A stretch of 64,000 nt of DNA from Schistosoma haematobium (GCF_000699445.3 NC_067196.1:43615806-43679805); one strand, 5' to 3'. Numbered from the stretch's first letter, positions 1 through 10,541 are shown. The notes: a model not told the origin generated them from the letters alone. Numbers and translations are program-made.

Positions 1-713
1 ATTGACTGATATAATTTGAATATGTTTTGATAATAATAATTGTTTGTTTTGTTAAGTATTGAAAAATCAAAAATAGTATTTAGATACAGGGAACTGACAA
101 GAGCAAAAATAAACATACATATTTATTTATTCACTAGCTCACTTCCATATATATAAAGTTAACAACGGAAATGATCTAACTTCCATCCTCGAGTATTATT
201 AATCAATCAAATGAAAAACAATCATTACTTTACCTACGATATTCATATGCTTTATTTATTTGTTGACGTGTATTCGATTAATTTAAGAAATAATAGTATA
301 TCCAAGGTTTTATTTATTAGTCAAGAGTCAGGTAATCGAAACATAATAGTCACATGTTTTCATTTAATTTAAATGATGAAAAGCTGTGAAATCCAGAACT
401 AGCGTCTTGTCTTTTACGAAACTCGTCAGATGGAGTCACAAATAGGAAAAAAAGCATGTCTAGGATTCTGTTGCCCAACACTACCCAACTTTACGAAAAA
501 ATCGTGACTGTTGAACAACGTCAAGATGATCTGCTCAAGATGAATATATACTAAAAGCGACTGATGAAAATTAGTCCTTAAACTTAACATTAAAAATATA
601 CAAACCTTTTCAAACAATGAATAATAATAAATTTTCACTTTATTAAGTTCATGCCTATTTATCATATCATGACTCAAGAGTTTAATACAGGTAGACTTTT
701 GTTAACTATACAA
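1..713. other. AT-rich intergenic DNA
   Basis: No gene, RNA gene or recognisable repeat is seen here. Short open frames have no family resemblance and are expected by chance in AT-rich DNA. Confidence 0.5.
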
Positions 714-720
714 ATGTATT

Positions 721-864
721 CACTCCGCCTTAAGCCCCTCTGGGGCTATTACCGGTCCCAAGTCTGGACAAAGGAGGAGGGTTGGGCATGAGGTAAGCGA
801 ATCGATACTGTAGAAAAGTAACACTCTAAAAAACGCTAACTAGAAAAAATAATTCAAACCATAT
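721..864 (+). mobile_element. Short RTE-5'-end-related element, copy 1
   Basis: This roughly 144-bp insertion begins CACTCCGCCT and ends AATTCAAACC. It aligns with the 5' untranslated part of the RTE LINEs at 13972 and 33772, but no LINE coding sequence follows. It is flanked by ATGTATT on the left (714-720) and the right (865-871), a possible 7-bp target-site duplication. Two better bounded copies lie at 1343-1478 and 4962-5097. It contains no open frame. Confidence 0.7.
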
Positions 865-871
865 ATGTATT

Positions 872-1327
872 AGCTATTTATTAGTTTTTGAAACAAGTTA
901 GGTTTAATTATTGCTTATTATTCAGTTTTAATAAAACAGTTTCGCGTTAATGATGTTCATTTGTATGTATTGTTCATTACAGATTGATCTCATTCAGAAC
1001 ATTATTAAAAGGTTAGGAAAATTGAACAGCTGTTTCATGCTAGTCTGAGACAATGTACACCTATGATTTCAACAGTGCTCAAATTTATTAGCTTATAATC
1101 TTGCAACGAACCATTAGCAATAAAACTGTATAGTAACGACTCCCTAATACTTAACATATATTTTTTAAATGAATTAATTTGCAATTAGATGATTTGAAGA
1201 GAGTGTTTTTATCATGAAACAAATATGAGCTAAAGCACAGGTGAATATTCATTCTAATTTGTAACTGGTATGAATTCATTTCAGTTATTCAATAGATCAG
1301 ATTATTTGGAATCATTATGCAACATTA
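872..1327. other. Intergenic DNA, nothing recognised
   Basis: AT-rich sequence with no supported feature. Confidence 0.4.
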
Positions 1328-1342
1328 TTGATATTGGCTCAT

Positions 1343-1478
1343 TCAATAATTTTTTTCTGGTTAGCGTTTTTTAGCGAGTTAGTTTTCTACGGGATGGAGT
1401 CTCTAACCCCATGTCCAACCCTCCTTCTTTATCCCTGCTTGGGACCGGCAGTAGCCCCTGGAGAGACTCCAGGCAGAG
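1343..1478 (-). mobile_element. Short RTE-5'-end-related element, copy 2, with 15-bp TSD
   Basis: A 136-bp insertion bounded by a perfect 15-bp target-site duplication (TTGATATTGGCTCAT at 1328-1342 and 1479-1493). On the minus strand it runs from an ACTCTGCCTGG-type start to an A-rich end. It matches the first part of the RTE LINE copies but carries neither LINE protein sequence nor the LINE's (TAAG)n 3' tail. The perfect duplication shows a complete, fairly recent insertion rather than a decayed fragment of a longer element. Confidence 0.85.
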
Positions 1479-1493
1479 TTGATATTGGCTCAT

Positions 1494-1925
1494 ATATTAT
1501 ACATTTTTTTAAAATTGAAAATGTCAAGAATGACACCAATTTGTGTAGAAATGAAAAAAAGAAGTTTCTATTTTAAGGTTAAATAAACTTGGTTTATAAA
1601 AATAGTTCTCTTCCTTTCTCTAGAAAGCTTAAATATTTATCTCTATAATTTATTGAGTTGATGCATCAATATTCAAGGTTACCAATCATATTAGAAAAAG
1701 AACGCAATACTAAAAAAAAGAAATCACATTTCTATTTTAAGAAATACAGTTTTCTTTTAGCTATATATGTTTGGTATTTCAATTAATTATATGATAAAAC
1801 TACTTTTTCTTCCAGTATTATACGTCAATACATTTAGAAAATGAACAGATATTACATTTTAAAAAATTAAACAATTTGTAAATTCACTTGGTATTGTTTA
1901 CTTGAATTTTCTTATTGATGATTGA
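1494..1925. other. Intergenic DNA, nothing recognised
   Basis: AT-rich, no supported feature. Confidence 0.4.
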
Positions 1926-2135
1926 TGACTGTAATTGATCAGTCTCTTGCTGGTATATATGCATCATGTGTGGATTGCCTCGATATAGCCTTAAGTTTTA
2001 AGCTTTTTAAGCAAAGATGGATAACGTGATGGCGTTTGAAGAGAACGGTACTAGGATAGAGTCCCAGAGTGAACAACTTTGGGATGCAGGCACATCCATA
2101 GGACGAAACACGCGTCCTGGATTTCACTGCTATTC
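1926..2135 (+). repeat. Sm-alpha-like tRNA-headed repeat with partial hammerhead
   Basis: The repeat has a tRNA-like promoter region: an A-box-like stretch GATGGATAACGTGATGG and a B-box-like GGATAGAGTCCC. It is followed by hammerhead sequence. The 5' half of stem I (ACATCCA) is fused directly to ATAGGACGAAAC and the 3' stem I strand CTGGAT (2098-2122), so the CTGACGA catalytic domain is deleted. It resembles the copies at 5835, 8215 and 24093. The ribozyme cannot work in this copy. Confidence 0.75.
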
Positions 2136-2560
2136 AATATGCATATTTGTTTCAACAATTTGTACATTTTAGAACGTATTTACATTTTATTTCCAAGTCG
2201 AATGATTGACAATTCAATACCACATAGGAGCAAAACAACATTAATGTTAGAGGGAAATTCTTCTTTGTTTATTTGTATTTTAATGTGATTCATTAAAATC
2301 CACTAACATTTTGATTTAAGTTTATTTTAGTTTATTCTTTACTATTACTTTCAAATTTTGTTATACACTAGTACCAAGGTTTATGATAATCTAGAAAGTT
2401 GTTGCCTGTAATATGTTTAAATGCACAAATAAATGACCAATTTTATGAATACCTGTGTTAAGTAATCAATAACAGATAAGTAGGTTAACCAAAATAAATA
2501 TGGAGTTAGGAAATATTTTAAAATAAACTAAATGACATTAAATCTTTGAAACATATATGT
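2136..2560. other. Intergenic DNA, nothing recognised
   Basis: AT-rich, no supported feature. Confidence 0.4.
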
Positions 2561-2671
2561 AGGTCGTGGATGCGCACTGCTGAGGAGTCCCATACTAGGA
2601 CGAAACGGCCATCCAGTGCCTTCAGGTTTTCCATGGTGGCCTAGCTTCAATCGACTCATGATTTCAACCAG
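2561..2671 (+). repeat. PLE-type hammerhead terminal repeat, truncated copy
   Basis: This copy carries a hammerhead core followed by the family tail (CCATGGTGGCCTAGCTTCAA then CGACTCATGATTTCAAC). It lacks the tRNA-like head found at 12158 and 54442, and the extreme 3' end ending in AAAACCCCTTCT. The same tail follows the Penelope-like coding remnant at 44043. Confidence 0.75.
2574..2619 (+). ncRNA. Hammerhead ribozyme, minimal type, near-intact
   Basis: Stem I is GCACTG (2574-2579) paired with CAGTGC (2614-2619). The catalytic CTGAGGA is at 2580-2586. Stem II is GTCC/GGAC with a short loop, followed by GAAA at 2602-2605. Stem III is very short, and the predicted cleavage is after ATC (2611-2613). 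All invariant core bases (CTGANGA, GAAA, UH) are present. The one weakness is a C-A mismatch in the minimal stem III, where the family consensus has CGGCCG. Confidence 0.8.
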
Positions 2672-2956
2672 TGAAACATATATGCATCAGATACACATTT
2701 TTAGGATGAATATACAAAATACAAGTTATCTATTTACAATATGACAGAAAGAAACTATTCACTTCTATTGTTACATCACTTTTTATATAATATCGGTAAC
2801 TACTATTTTCACATTTATAATTTGTGACATATTTTAATTTTTCATTGTTGTTGATAAAATTCGGTCTGTCATGATGAGTCGTTTACATTTATAAGTGAAT
2901 TAAATAAATTTTTGATAACATTAATTGAAATAGAAACGAAGAAGCAAATCAAATTT

Positions 2957-3640
2957 ATATTTTTTTACTTACTCCTGTTACTCCCAATGAAGCATTGGCC
3001 GCCGAACAGCATTCTCCATCCCACTCTGTCCTGGGCCTTCTTTTCTAGGTCCATCCAATTGTTGTTCGTTTTTCTCATGTCTGTCTCCATTTCTCGACGT
3101 AATGTGTTCTCTGGTCTTTCTTGTTTCTTTCGACCTTGAAGATTCCATGTGAGGGCCTGCCTCGTGACACAGTTGGGTCCTTTCCTCAATGTGTGTCCTA
3201 TCCACTTCCAGAGCTTCTTCCTGATTTCTTCCTCCACTGAGATCTGGTTTGTTCTCCCCCATAGTAAGTTGTTGCTAATAGTGTCTGGCTAACAGATCCG
3301 AAGTATTTTGTGTAGACAACTGTTAATAAACACCTGTATCTTCCGGATGATGGCTTTCGTAGTTCTCCAGGTTTCTGCCCCATACAGTAGAACTGTCTTG
3401 ACATTTGTATTGAAAATCCTGACTTTGGTGTTGGTTGACAGTTGCTTTGAGTTCCAGATGTTCTTCAGTTGTAAATATGCTGCTCTTGCTTTGCCGATCC
3501 GCGCCTTCACATCTGCATCAGATCCATCATGTTAATCAATGACGCTGCCCAAATACGTAAAGGTTTTTACATCTTCCAAATCTTCTCCGTCAAGTGTGAT
3601 TCGATTGTTGCATACTGTGTTTTATCAGGGCTCCAGACGG
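2957..3640 (-). mobile_element. RTE-type LINE (SR2-like), 3' fragment
   Basis: The 5'-truncated LINE copy encodes the C-terminal end of an RTE reverse transcriptase. Recognisable pieces are TFTYLGS, DADVKARIGKARAAYLQLKN, VLLYGAETWR, VFINSCL and [18 protein letters not shown]. They lie in two or three frames, so the copy is dead. The 3' end carries the family's tail of TAAG-type repeats (about 2967). It belongs to the same family as 8575, 13972 and 33772. Confidence 0.9.
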
Positions 3641-4195
3641 AGTTATATTTTTTTACATTATCAATATTGTTGTTGACAGCAGTAATGTCTCTACATCCAT
3701 TTATTAAAGTTTTTGACTTGTCTTTTTTCTTTTGTTTCAACGAAACAGTAATTTATTTTCATCAATATGTTGTTCACTAAACAGAAAATGAAAACACTTC
3801 CATCATATCACACCACCATCATCAAATAAAAACTAAACGTAAATGCATTCCAATTACTTCGTTCTAATTTTTTGTTTAGAAGAATATTCATTTTATCAAT
3901 ACTACTTTTTTTTACATTATAGACTAAGAAATATCTTAAATTATAATTACATTTATCAATATAAAGCGTTGAAACGATTGGCTATGACAATGAGCTATAA
4001 TATTCACGTGTCCTATAATTGTTTAACATGAGTTAGTTTAGTTAAAATCTATTTAAATGAGAAGATTAAAACGAGAAATTGTAATTAGTCATTTAACTGT
4101 TTAAATGAATTTTGTGTCATTTTAATTATTTTCATAATTGAATTGATGGGTCGATCTAGTCTAGATTACCATTAGAAACCTAGAAGTATTATACG
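3641..4195. other. Intergenic DNA, nothing recognised
   Basis: AT-rich, no supported feature. Confidence 0.4.
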
Positions 4196-4330
4196 ATAGT
4201 TTCGTCCTAGTATGGAACTCCTCAACAGTACGCATCTACGATCCCGTTTGTGAGATTCGAATACATCAACATCGGTCTTGAACTCGAATGCTTAACTTCC
4301 AGACTACTGAGCCGACATCCAACGGTGTTA
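4196..4330 (-). repeat. tRNA-headed hammerhead repeat, 3'-truncated copy
   Basis: On the minus strand the copy starts TAACACCGTTGGATGTCGGC. The A-box-like GGCTCAGTAGTCTGG and a good B-box-like TATTCGAATCTC follow, and then the hammerhead region. The core is mutated (TTGAGGA instead of CTGAGGA), and the copy breaks off just after GAAAC. The ribozyme is predicted inactive. Confidence 0.75.
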
Positions 4331-4886
4331 ATGTTTAATTAGATTGAAGAAAAACACTTATTTGACACTGTGATTAAACCATTTTTGAGAATAATATTGT
4401 ATGAAGCTACATAACTCAAGTGATCATTTGATAGATTTAAACGTTCACGTTCACTGTTTTGTAGATCTCAATTGAACTGGATATTATTTTAGCAAATGAT
4501 AACTTACAATTATAACAAATCTATCGAATCTGTCGAATAAATGTAACTATGTTTCTGTTTAAATAAGGAGCTTCTTTTATTAAGCATGCAACAATAAACT
4601 TGTAAATAATTTGATAAATAAAATTATTCTTTATATCACATTAGTGTTCTAATGTTACACTTTTGTTTATTTATTGTATACATAAGTTAAATGACATTAA
4701 GTATAGGGTACATAAAAAAATTGATTTAATTTCACTTAACAGTAAACAAAAACATTCAAGTTTACTAACAGTAATTCACGTCTGACTCATTCAATATATC
4801 AATGAATTTATCGAATTATACCGTAACTAAATTCATTTTGGATGCTTATGTGATCATGGCGATTTACTCTAAAGGGATTCTATAAA

Positions 4887-4887
<1 letters not shown>
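4331..4887. other. Intergenic DNA, nothing recognised
   Basis: AT-rich, no supported feature. Confidence 0.4.

Positions 4888-4934
<47 letters not shown>
4888..4934. repeat. (TA)n microsatellite
   Basis: About 23 TA units, uninterrupted. Confidence 0.95.
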
Positions 4935-4935
<1 letters not shown>

Positions 4936-4961
4936 TTTTGATGGCAATCACATTATGCGTT

Positions 4962-5097
4962 TTGAATAATTTTTCTGGTTAGCGTTTTTTTAGCGAGTTA
5001 GTTTTCTACGGGATGGGGTCTCTAACCCCATGCCTAATTCTCCTCCCTTATCCGAGATTGATACCGGCAGTAGCTCCAGAGGAGCTCCAGGCGGAGT
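4962..5097 (-). mobile_element. Short RTE-5'-end-related element, copy 3, with 14-bp TSD
   Basis: This insertion is exactly 136 bp, the same length as the copy at 1343. It is flanked by TCACATTATGCGTT (4948-4961) and TCACATTACGCGTT (5098-5111), a 14-bp target-site duplication with one mismatch. Its content matches copy 2 almost base for base in the central block (GTTTTCTACGGGATGG). Confidence 0.85.
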
Positions 5098-5111
5098 TCA
5101 CATTACGCGTT

Positions 5112-5619
5112 AATTAACAAAATTAATCGAATATATTTTTATGTGTAACGGAAACACTACAAACAAGACAATGAAATTATTTTCTCATTTGATTAATACA
5201 AGTTGAATATTTACTACCAATTCTGATACATTTTGATAATTAATTTGAAGATTTTGAATCAATGAACTTTTAAAACAAAGAAGATTCTGGAGTTTTTTCT
5301 GTCAAAAAAAGATAATGAATAGCTTCATTAGTTATAAAATGTTTGATTTAACTCAACAAACTGAAGAGACAATGGTATTGTAGTGTATGGACAGTCTATA
5401 GTATTAATGTTAAATTTTACTAAAAGCTATATATATATATATTGAAATTAATGATTTCAGTATTATATAAATTAATGAATTGCATAGATCATATTAAATG
5501 TTGAAATCCGTTGATAACTTGGTGTAGAATTTCATTAATAGTTCTTGTTTTATATGCTAGGAAAAAAGCTGACTAACTTTTTAAGTCACTTTAGCTTTTT
5601 CCTTATTTATAACAGAGAT
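5112..5619. other. Intergenic DNA, nothing recognised
   Basis: AT-rich, with a short TA run near 5430. No supported feature. Confidence 0.4.
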
Positions 5620-5800
5620 TGATGGTGTCTAGTAATGAAATCTAAGACTCATGTGTCGTACTGTTTGAGACTCGTCAGCTGGATGTACCCGCACCCTAAA
5701 TTCGATGACGTTATCCACTTAGCTATTGAGTTTAGATAGCCACTCGCTTGTACAATGAGGTGAAGTGTTAATTCATTTTGTAGTGATTGCTTGAATCTTA
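5620..5800 (-). repeat. Sm-alpha-like repeat with decayed hammerhead
   Basis: Read on the minus strand, the copy has an A-box-like TAGCTAAGTGGATAACG. Then come stem I (CATCCAG), an intact CTGACGA and a mutated second core element, GACAC instead of GAAAC. Stem II is also weakened. The ribozyme is predicted inactive. It faces a second copy at 5835 on the other strand. Confidence 0.7.
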
Positions 5801-5834
5801 CCATTGATTTTTAGGACTCAGTTTCATCAGTCTG

Positions 5835-5962
5835 TTATTGGCATATGCTCATCCTTTTCGAATTGCCTCGATATTCCTTTGAGTTAAAAGTATCATAAGA
5901 ATCTAGCTAACGAATCCCAAGTAGGACCAATCTCATGTCCTGGATTCTACTGCTAGCCACCA
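5835..5962 (+). repeat. Sm-alpha-like repeat, decayed
   Basis: It shares the upstream block TTGCCTCGATAT with the copy at 1926 and the 3' block CTGGATTCTACTGCTAGCCA. The catalytic elements are lost (CTAACGA; GACCAATC in place of GACGAAAC). Confidence 0.65.
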
Positions 5963-7065
5963 TCCATCATTGTTTATAATGCTTATGACTTTGTAAATAT
6001 AGATTCATAGACATTTATGCTGATATGTAAATTTTAAAAAAGAACTATAAACGTCTGTTGTATTAAATCTATTATGATATTAAAACTTTCAAGCGTCGAT
6101 TCTAAATGATGATTATATGAATTTAAAAATCAATCAATGTTGAACACATCGTTTCATGTATTCCAATTCAGTCTAATTCAGAGGTATGATGTTCTATGTA
6201 TTACTTTAGGAGTATTATATTAATCCTGTAGTAAATGAATATTGTTGGCTATTGAAAAGTAGTTTTAAACTAGAACAAAACTTCTGCCTAACTGCTCTAG
6301 AGATTTTCACTTGTTCTTTTTTTGCTGATATATATATTTGTAGTGACTGACAATTATTGTACAATAATCCATTATTGGATAGAAATAGAAGAAATGAAAT
6401 AAATTTAAGGACATATTTATAATTACATATAAAGTATTTTATCATAATATGCAAGCTAAAATTCAGTATAGTTTTCCCTTGTAGACACTTAGATAAAATG
6501 TTGATATATTTGAAAGTTATAAGTACCATATAATTTGAAATACTATTGTAATTCCCTCTTATTATTTACAGATGCCAACTAATATGAACATCATATACAA
6601 AATATGAGGGAGATTGTTGTTGATTTGTTCATTTTTTCTTCATAATCGTAACACACTTCAACGAAGATTTCTTAGTATGATGAATGGATCGAAGAAGTTT
6701 CAATACAATAACCAAATGTATCAATCCTATCATCTATAATCAATAAAAAATAACTTTTCGAAAAGAAAACTATTTCTTTTCTTTTATTTTTACTTATTTT
6801 CTTTGATCTGCAAATTTTCATTGCATTGAAAATCTTTATCTATCGTCTTCTATAGGAAAGAAAATTCTTAGTTTCTGGTTACATTTTTGTAATATGTAAA
6901 TCAACATATTTTGTTAATTTCAAACTACGAATTGTTCTGTTATCATGGAAACATTCACAATAAATAGTTGGGCGTTGTGATAGATTTACCGTTTGTGAAT
7001 AAGCGGTAATCCACATGGAGTTCTGTTGGTTTTATTAATAATACAAAAGATTTTTTTACATCCAA
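5963..7065. other. Intergenic DNA, nothing recognised
   Basis: AT-rich sequence. The longest open frame (104 codons, minus strand near 6215-6529) has low-complexity AT-driven composition and no family resemblance. Confidence 0.4.
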
Positions 7066-7106
7066 AGTAAAAACGAAACGTGTGTACTAGATTTCACTAC
7101 TAGCCA
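7066..7106 (+). repeat. Sm-alpha hammerhead 3' fragment
   Basis: Only the region from the second core element (ACGAAACGTGT) through CTAGATTTCACTACTAGCCA remains. Confidence 0.55.
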
Positions 7107-7266
7107 TATAATAAATATATTCAAACTTATGATTAACGTACAAACATGAATTTTACACAAGAAAACTTATTTCAATCTTTAGGTCAAATATTTTCCTAAC
7201 AGTTCAAAACTATTGTAACAGATTTTTAATTCATTTTGGGATTTATATATATTTTGCACCGACAAT

Positions 7267-7409
7267 TCTTATAATTGATTGATCATTGGGTAGTGAATAA
7301 TGTCATGTCCTTCTTAGTGCAGATCTTTGTCGATAGAAATCAGTCTGCACTAAGAAGGACATAACACATATAACATTAGTCACTACTCAGGAATCAATCA
7401 ATTATAAAT
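7267..7409. repeat. Imperfect inverted repeat next to a tRNA-derived SINE
   Basis: The left arm (about 7267-7323) and right arm (about 7341-7409) are reverse complements. They share GCACTAAGAAGGACAT and ATCAATCAATTATAA, with a 17-base spacer. The right arm resembles the sequence in front of the SINE at 44845, so the arm is part of a dispersed repeat. Confidence 0.7.
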
Positions 7410-7439
7410 ACGTCTCAGATCTACAATAAGTCAGCCGCA

Positions 7440-7625
7440 GTCCGGATAGCTTAGTGGTTACGTCTCTGACTGAAAAGCTGGGTATCATGGGATCGATTTC
7501 ATCAAGGAGCACCGGTTCCTTCAAGAATACAAGTACACCTTGCAAACGAGCAACAAATAGCACGGAGCCTAAATCTAAGGGTTTCCTGTCGGCTACATTC
7601 AACCACCACCGACCAGTGTTTATTA
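7440..7625 (+). repeat. tRNA-derived SINE-like repeat
   Basis: The head reads like a tRNA 5' half: A-box-like GGATAGCTTAGTGGTTACG and B-box-like GGGATCGATTTC about 35 bases later. A tRNA-unrelated body follows, ending near GTTTCCTGTCGGC. A diverged second copy lies at 44950-45130 (TAGCTCAGTGGTAGCG, GAGATCAAATC). It does not fold into a full tRNA and is not called as a tRNA gene. Confidence 0.7.
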
Positions 7626-7956
7626 TAACCAATTATATAGTATTGGATAATGTTATTATTTACTGTTACCATTGTTGTTTACGCTTCCACAATTATTACT
7701 ATTCAGTAAGTGACTTACATTAAAAGATTTGCAGTCTGAGTAAATTTAATCATTACTGTTCTCAATAAAATGATCCAGTTAGTGATAATTGAGTTATCAG
7801 AAAATCACCACAAATAATCGTAGGCGTAATTAAAGTATACTAACAATTACAACATGAATATTACTACACACTAGATTATAATAATTATAAATTAAATTGG
7901 TTAACATAGAACAGTCACTCAAAATTCATCTCTTCTTTTAAAACAAAAGTGAAGTA

Positions 7957-8170
7957 TCAAAAGGGGTTTTGTGGATATTATAGTAATTTTAATAGTTGAG
8001 ATTATGAGTCAAATGAAGCTAGACCACCATGGAAAACGTTGAAGCACTGGACAACTGTTTCGTCTTATTGTGGGACTCCTCAGCAATAGGACGAAACGGC
8101 CGTCCAGTGCTTCAACGTTTTCCATGGTGGTCTAGTTTCATTTGACTCATGATCTCAACTATTGAAATTG
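7957..8170. repeat. Palindromic pair of PLE-type hammerhead repeats
   Basis: The left arm (7957-8083) is the repeat on the minus strand. The right arm (about 8084-8170) is the same repeat on the plus strand, and the arms meet inside the ribozyme. The minus arm keeps CTGAGGA, stem II and GAAA but loses its 5' stem I strand. The plus arm keeps AGGACGAAACGG through CAGTGC but loses CTGAGGA. Neither arm alone holds a whole hammerhead. The arms share CCATGGAAAACGTTGAAGCA and its complement. Confidence 0.85.
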
Positions 8171-8214
8171 CAAAAGTGAAGGTTATTAGCAAAAGTGGAT
8201 ATTGGCAAGCAGTG

Positions 8215-8420
8215 GAATCCATGACATGCGTTTTGTCCTATTTGGGACTCGTCAGCTTGATGTACCTGCGTCTTAGATTTGATGTTCACTCTGGGACTCT
8301 AACCCAGTACCGTTTGCTTCAAACGTCATCGCGTTATTCACTTAGCTACTGAGTCCTGATAGCCACTTTCTTGTGCAATGGGGGTAAAGTTTACATTCAC
8401 TTGATATTGTTTACTTGAAT
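8215..8420 (-). repeat. Sm-alpha-like repeat, well preserved, hammerhead with G12 to A
   Basis: Read on the minus strand: an A-box-like TAGCTAAGTGAATAACG, a B-box-like GGGTTAGAGTCCC, then the hammerhead. Stem I is present (CATCAAG with a CATGGAT-type partner), as are CTGACGA (8249-8255) and stem II GTCC/GGAC. The second core element is AAAAC instead of GAAAC, so the invariant G12, the proposed general base, is replaced by A. The otherwise canonical ribozyme is therefore predicted inactive. Confidence 0.8.
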
Positions 8421-8574
8421 CTTCCCATTGATTATATATTAGAAACTAGTCAATAAACAAGTGTACATGTAGAAGTCAACTTTCACATGTTATGTAGTGA
8501 AGAATGCTAGTGTTTATGAGGATAACGTTGTACGGTGTAGACTGGTGGAAAGTATCATAAATTGAGCAACAAAT

Positions 8575-8658
8575 CACTTACTTACTTACTTACGCCTGTT
8601 ACTCCCAATGGAGCATAGGCCGCCGACCAGCATTCTCCAACCCACTCTGTCCTGGGCC
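8575..8658 (-). mobile_element. RTE LINE, severely 5'-truncated, with 11-bp TSD
   Basis: An 84-bp insertion consisting only of the RTE 3' end and its (TAAG)n tail. It is flanked by a perfect 11-bp duplication, GAGCAACAAAT, at 8564-8574 and 8659-8669. Perfect duplications and an intact tail indicate a recent target-primed reverse transcription event. Confidence 0.9.
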
Positions 8659-8669
8659 GAGCAACAAAT

Positions 8670-10020
8670 TACCCAATATATTTTGAAGATTGTCATATAT
8701 TATTTTTATATTATTTCAATTAACAGGCAGATTTGTCATTATTCTGTGTTTTTGTCATATATTGTACATTGCATAAAAATAGATAACAAGAATTAAAGCC
8801 ATTATTAAATACCCTCTAAGCTTTCCTTAAATTTCATAGTGTAATAATTATTATCAATACTCATTTTAGTAACTTAAATTAGAACTATTAAGAAAGGCAG
8901 TGAATACTTTAATCTCTACATGTTTTTTGTACTCTGTTATCGTATTGACAAGAGAAAATGTATTCTGCATAACAATTTGTAAATGTTTATAGAATATATG
9001 GTGTTAAAATGTTGATTAGTTGCAGAGTTATATCGTAATCAACAAAAAAAGGTCCTAGTTTTTAAGGAGTGATTAATTGAGTTTTTCTTATGTAAATTCA
9101 GTGTTCTGTGCCTATATTAAATCAAATACATCAATTAGCAAATTTAATTTTTTGTATATCTCTAGTCAGTGAGTTCAATAAACACCCTGATAATGCTGAG
9201 TTCTGTAACAAGGAAGTTTACTGACTGTCAGTGTTAATCAGTTGTGAGATGAAACAATAGTTTTAACCTGGCCAGTATCATTATATCATATTTGTGACCA
9301 TAACATCATCGCTTCTATGTTCTATATGAATATTTTCCTAAAGTACACAATTCAAGAGATTGTAGCGTAAGAAAGAGCTTCATTGTTTAACTAATGAAAT
9401 CTGAAAAGTGTCACACTGTCATATTTTAGTCATAAGCAAGAAAAAAAAATCAATGTCATGTTTGACGTCTTTTTCAATATTAAGAGCCCAGACTCTTCGA
9501 ATACAGTTTCCTATATAGTTTCAGGTATGTATTGTTGAAACTGTCTAAACTAGGATAAAACTCAGCGTTAATTATCCTGTCAGTGTCATTCTGTAACCGA
9601 AAGTATTTTACAAATTATCTAATCGAATAACTGATGAATTTTGATGAGTTTATACGTGTTTGTAACTATTTTTTATACAAACTACTTACAATTCATAAGA
9701 TAACATTTTTCTTTAACTATACTTAGTAATGTTATTGAAAAATAGTTTATATTACTTTAAGGTAATGCATTCTGTAATGCTGCGTGAACTTTTATGAAAT
9801 CTGATAAGACGAGGAACTTAGTCAGTTTTCTCCCATTAGCGAGCAAAGAAGAAAATAATCTTTATAAACTGAATATGCCATTAAAATGTATCCTGCTCTA
9901 TGTAAATAGTGTTTATTTCGATATTATGATAAATTCCAGTACCAATTTTGAATTCGTTTATTTTTAAAGTTTTTCTGTTTTTGGGACAAGTACATTGGCT
10001 AATTATCTCAACAGATAATT
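8670..10020. other. Intergenic DNA, nothing recognised
   Basis: AT-rich with no supported gene, RNA or repeat. Confidence 0.4.
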
Positions 10021-10541
10021 TGTTATATCCGGACGAAGAATGGGTGAACAGTAACCGCTAGAATCTATTTGTGGACTATTATTATTTATATACACTCATT
10101 GTGTAACTATTAAGTAACTATATAACATGTATATTCATATCCTTTTTATTATAGGCTTTTATTTGACCTATTGACTATTATTATACGATTTACTATTTTT
10201 AAAATATTCACAATTTATTATTAACAGTCTCTAATAATCATAGCCTTTTTTTAGACTGGATCTTGTATAACTGTTATCTTCTATTTAAGGTATGATGCGA
10301 TATTGTTTGTTTGCATATAAACCCAGTATGTCTCAAATACATGATTCGTATCACAGAGGCGGATATTAGCATTTTGGACTAAGCCGTCTGGGTTAGGAGA
10401 GAAGCTGTTATCTTGGTGGACCAATAAGAAATCTAGATTGCTTATATAGGTTAATGTGTCATTAGTTTGGTCGTATAAATCGGTGTCTCTAACCGGCGGT
10501 AGTATCACGTGATATAATTAATCAGACAGAAGGACATAACA
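10021..10541 (+). mobile_element. Solo LTR, copy 1
   Basis: A 521-bp block begins TGTTATATCCGGA and ends GGACATAACA, with TGTTA/TAACA terminal inverted repeats as expected of an LTR. The flanks TAATT (10016-10020) and TAATG (10542-10546) fit a 5-bp target duplication with one change. It matches the minus-strand block at 35884-36395 in both ends and in several interior stretches (ACATGATTC, GGGTTAGG). No gag or pol is adjacent, so it is read as a recombined solo LTR. Confidence 0.75.

Noticed and set aside
6215..6529. 104-codon minus-strand frame as a gene
   Set aside because: Composition follows AT-rich chance (Ile, Leu, Tyr, Lys, Ser), with no domain and no splice context.
7440..7515. tRNA gene
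   Set aside because: Only A and B boxes are tRNA-like. No closed acceptor stem or anticodon loop can be drawn, and a second dispersed copy shows it is a SINE head.
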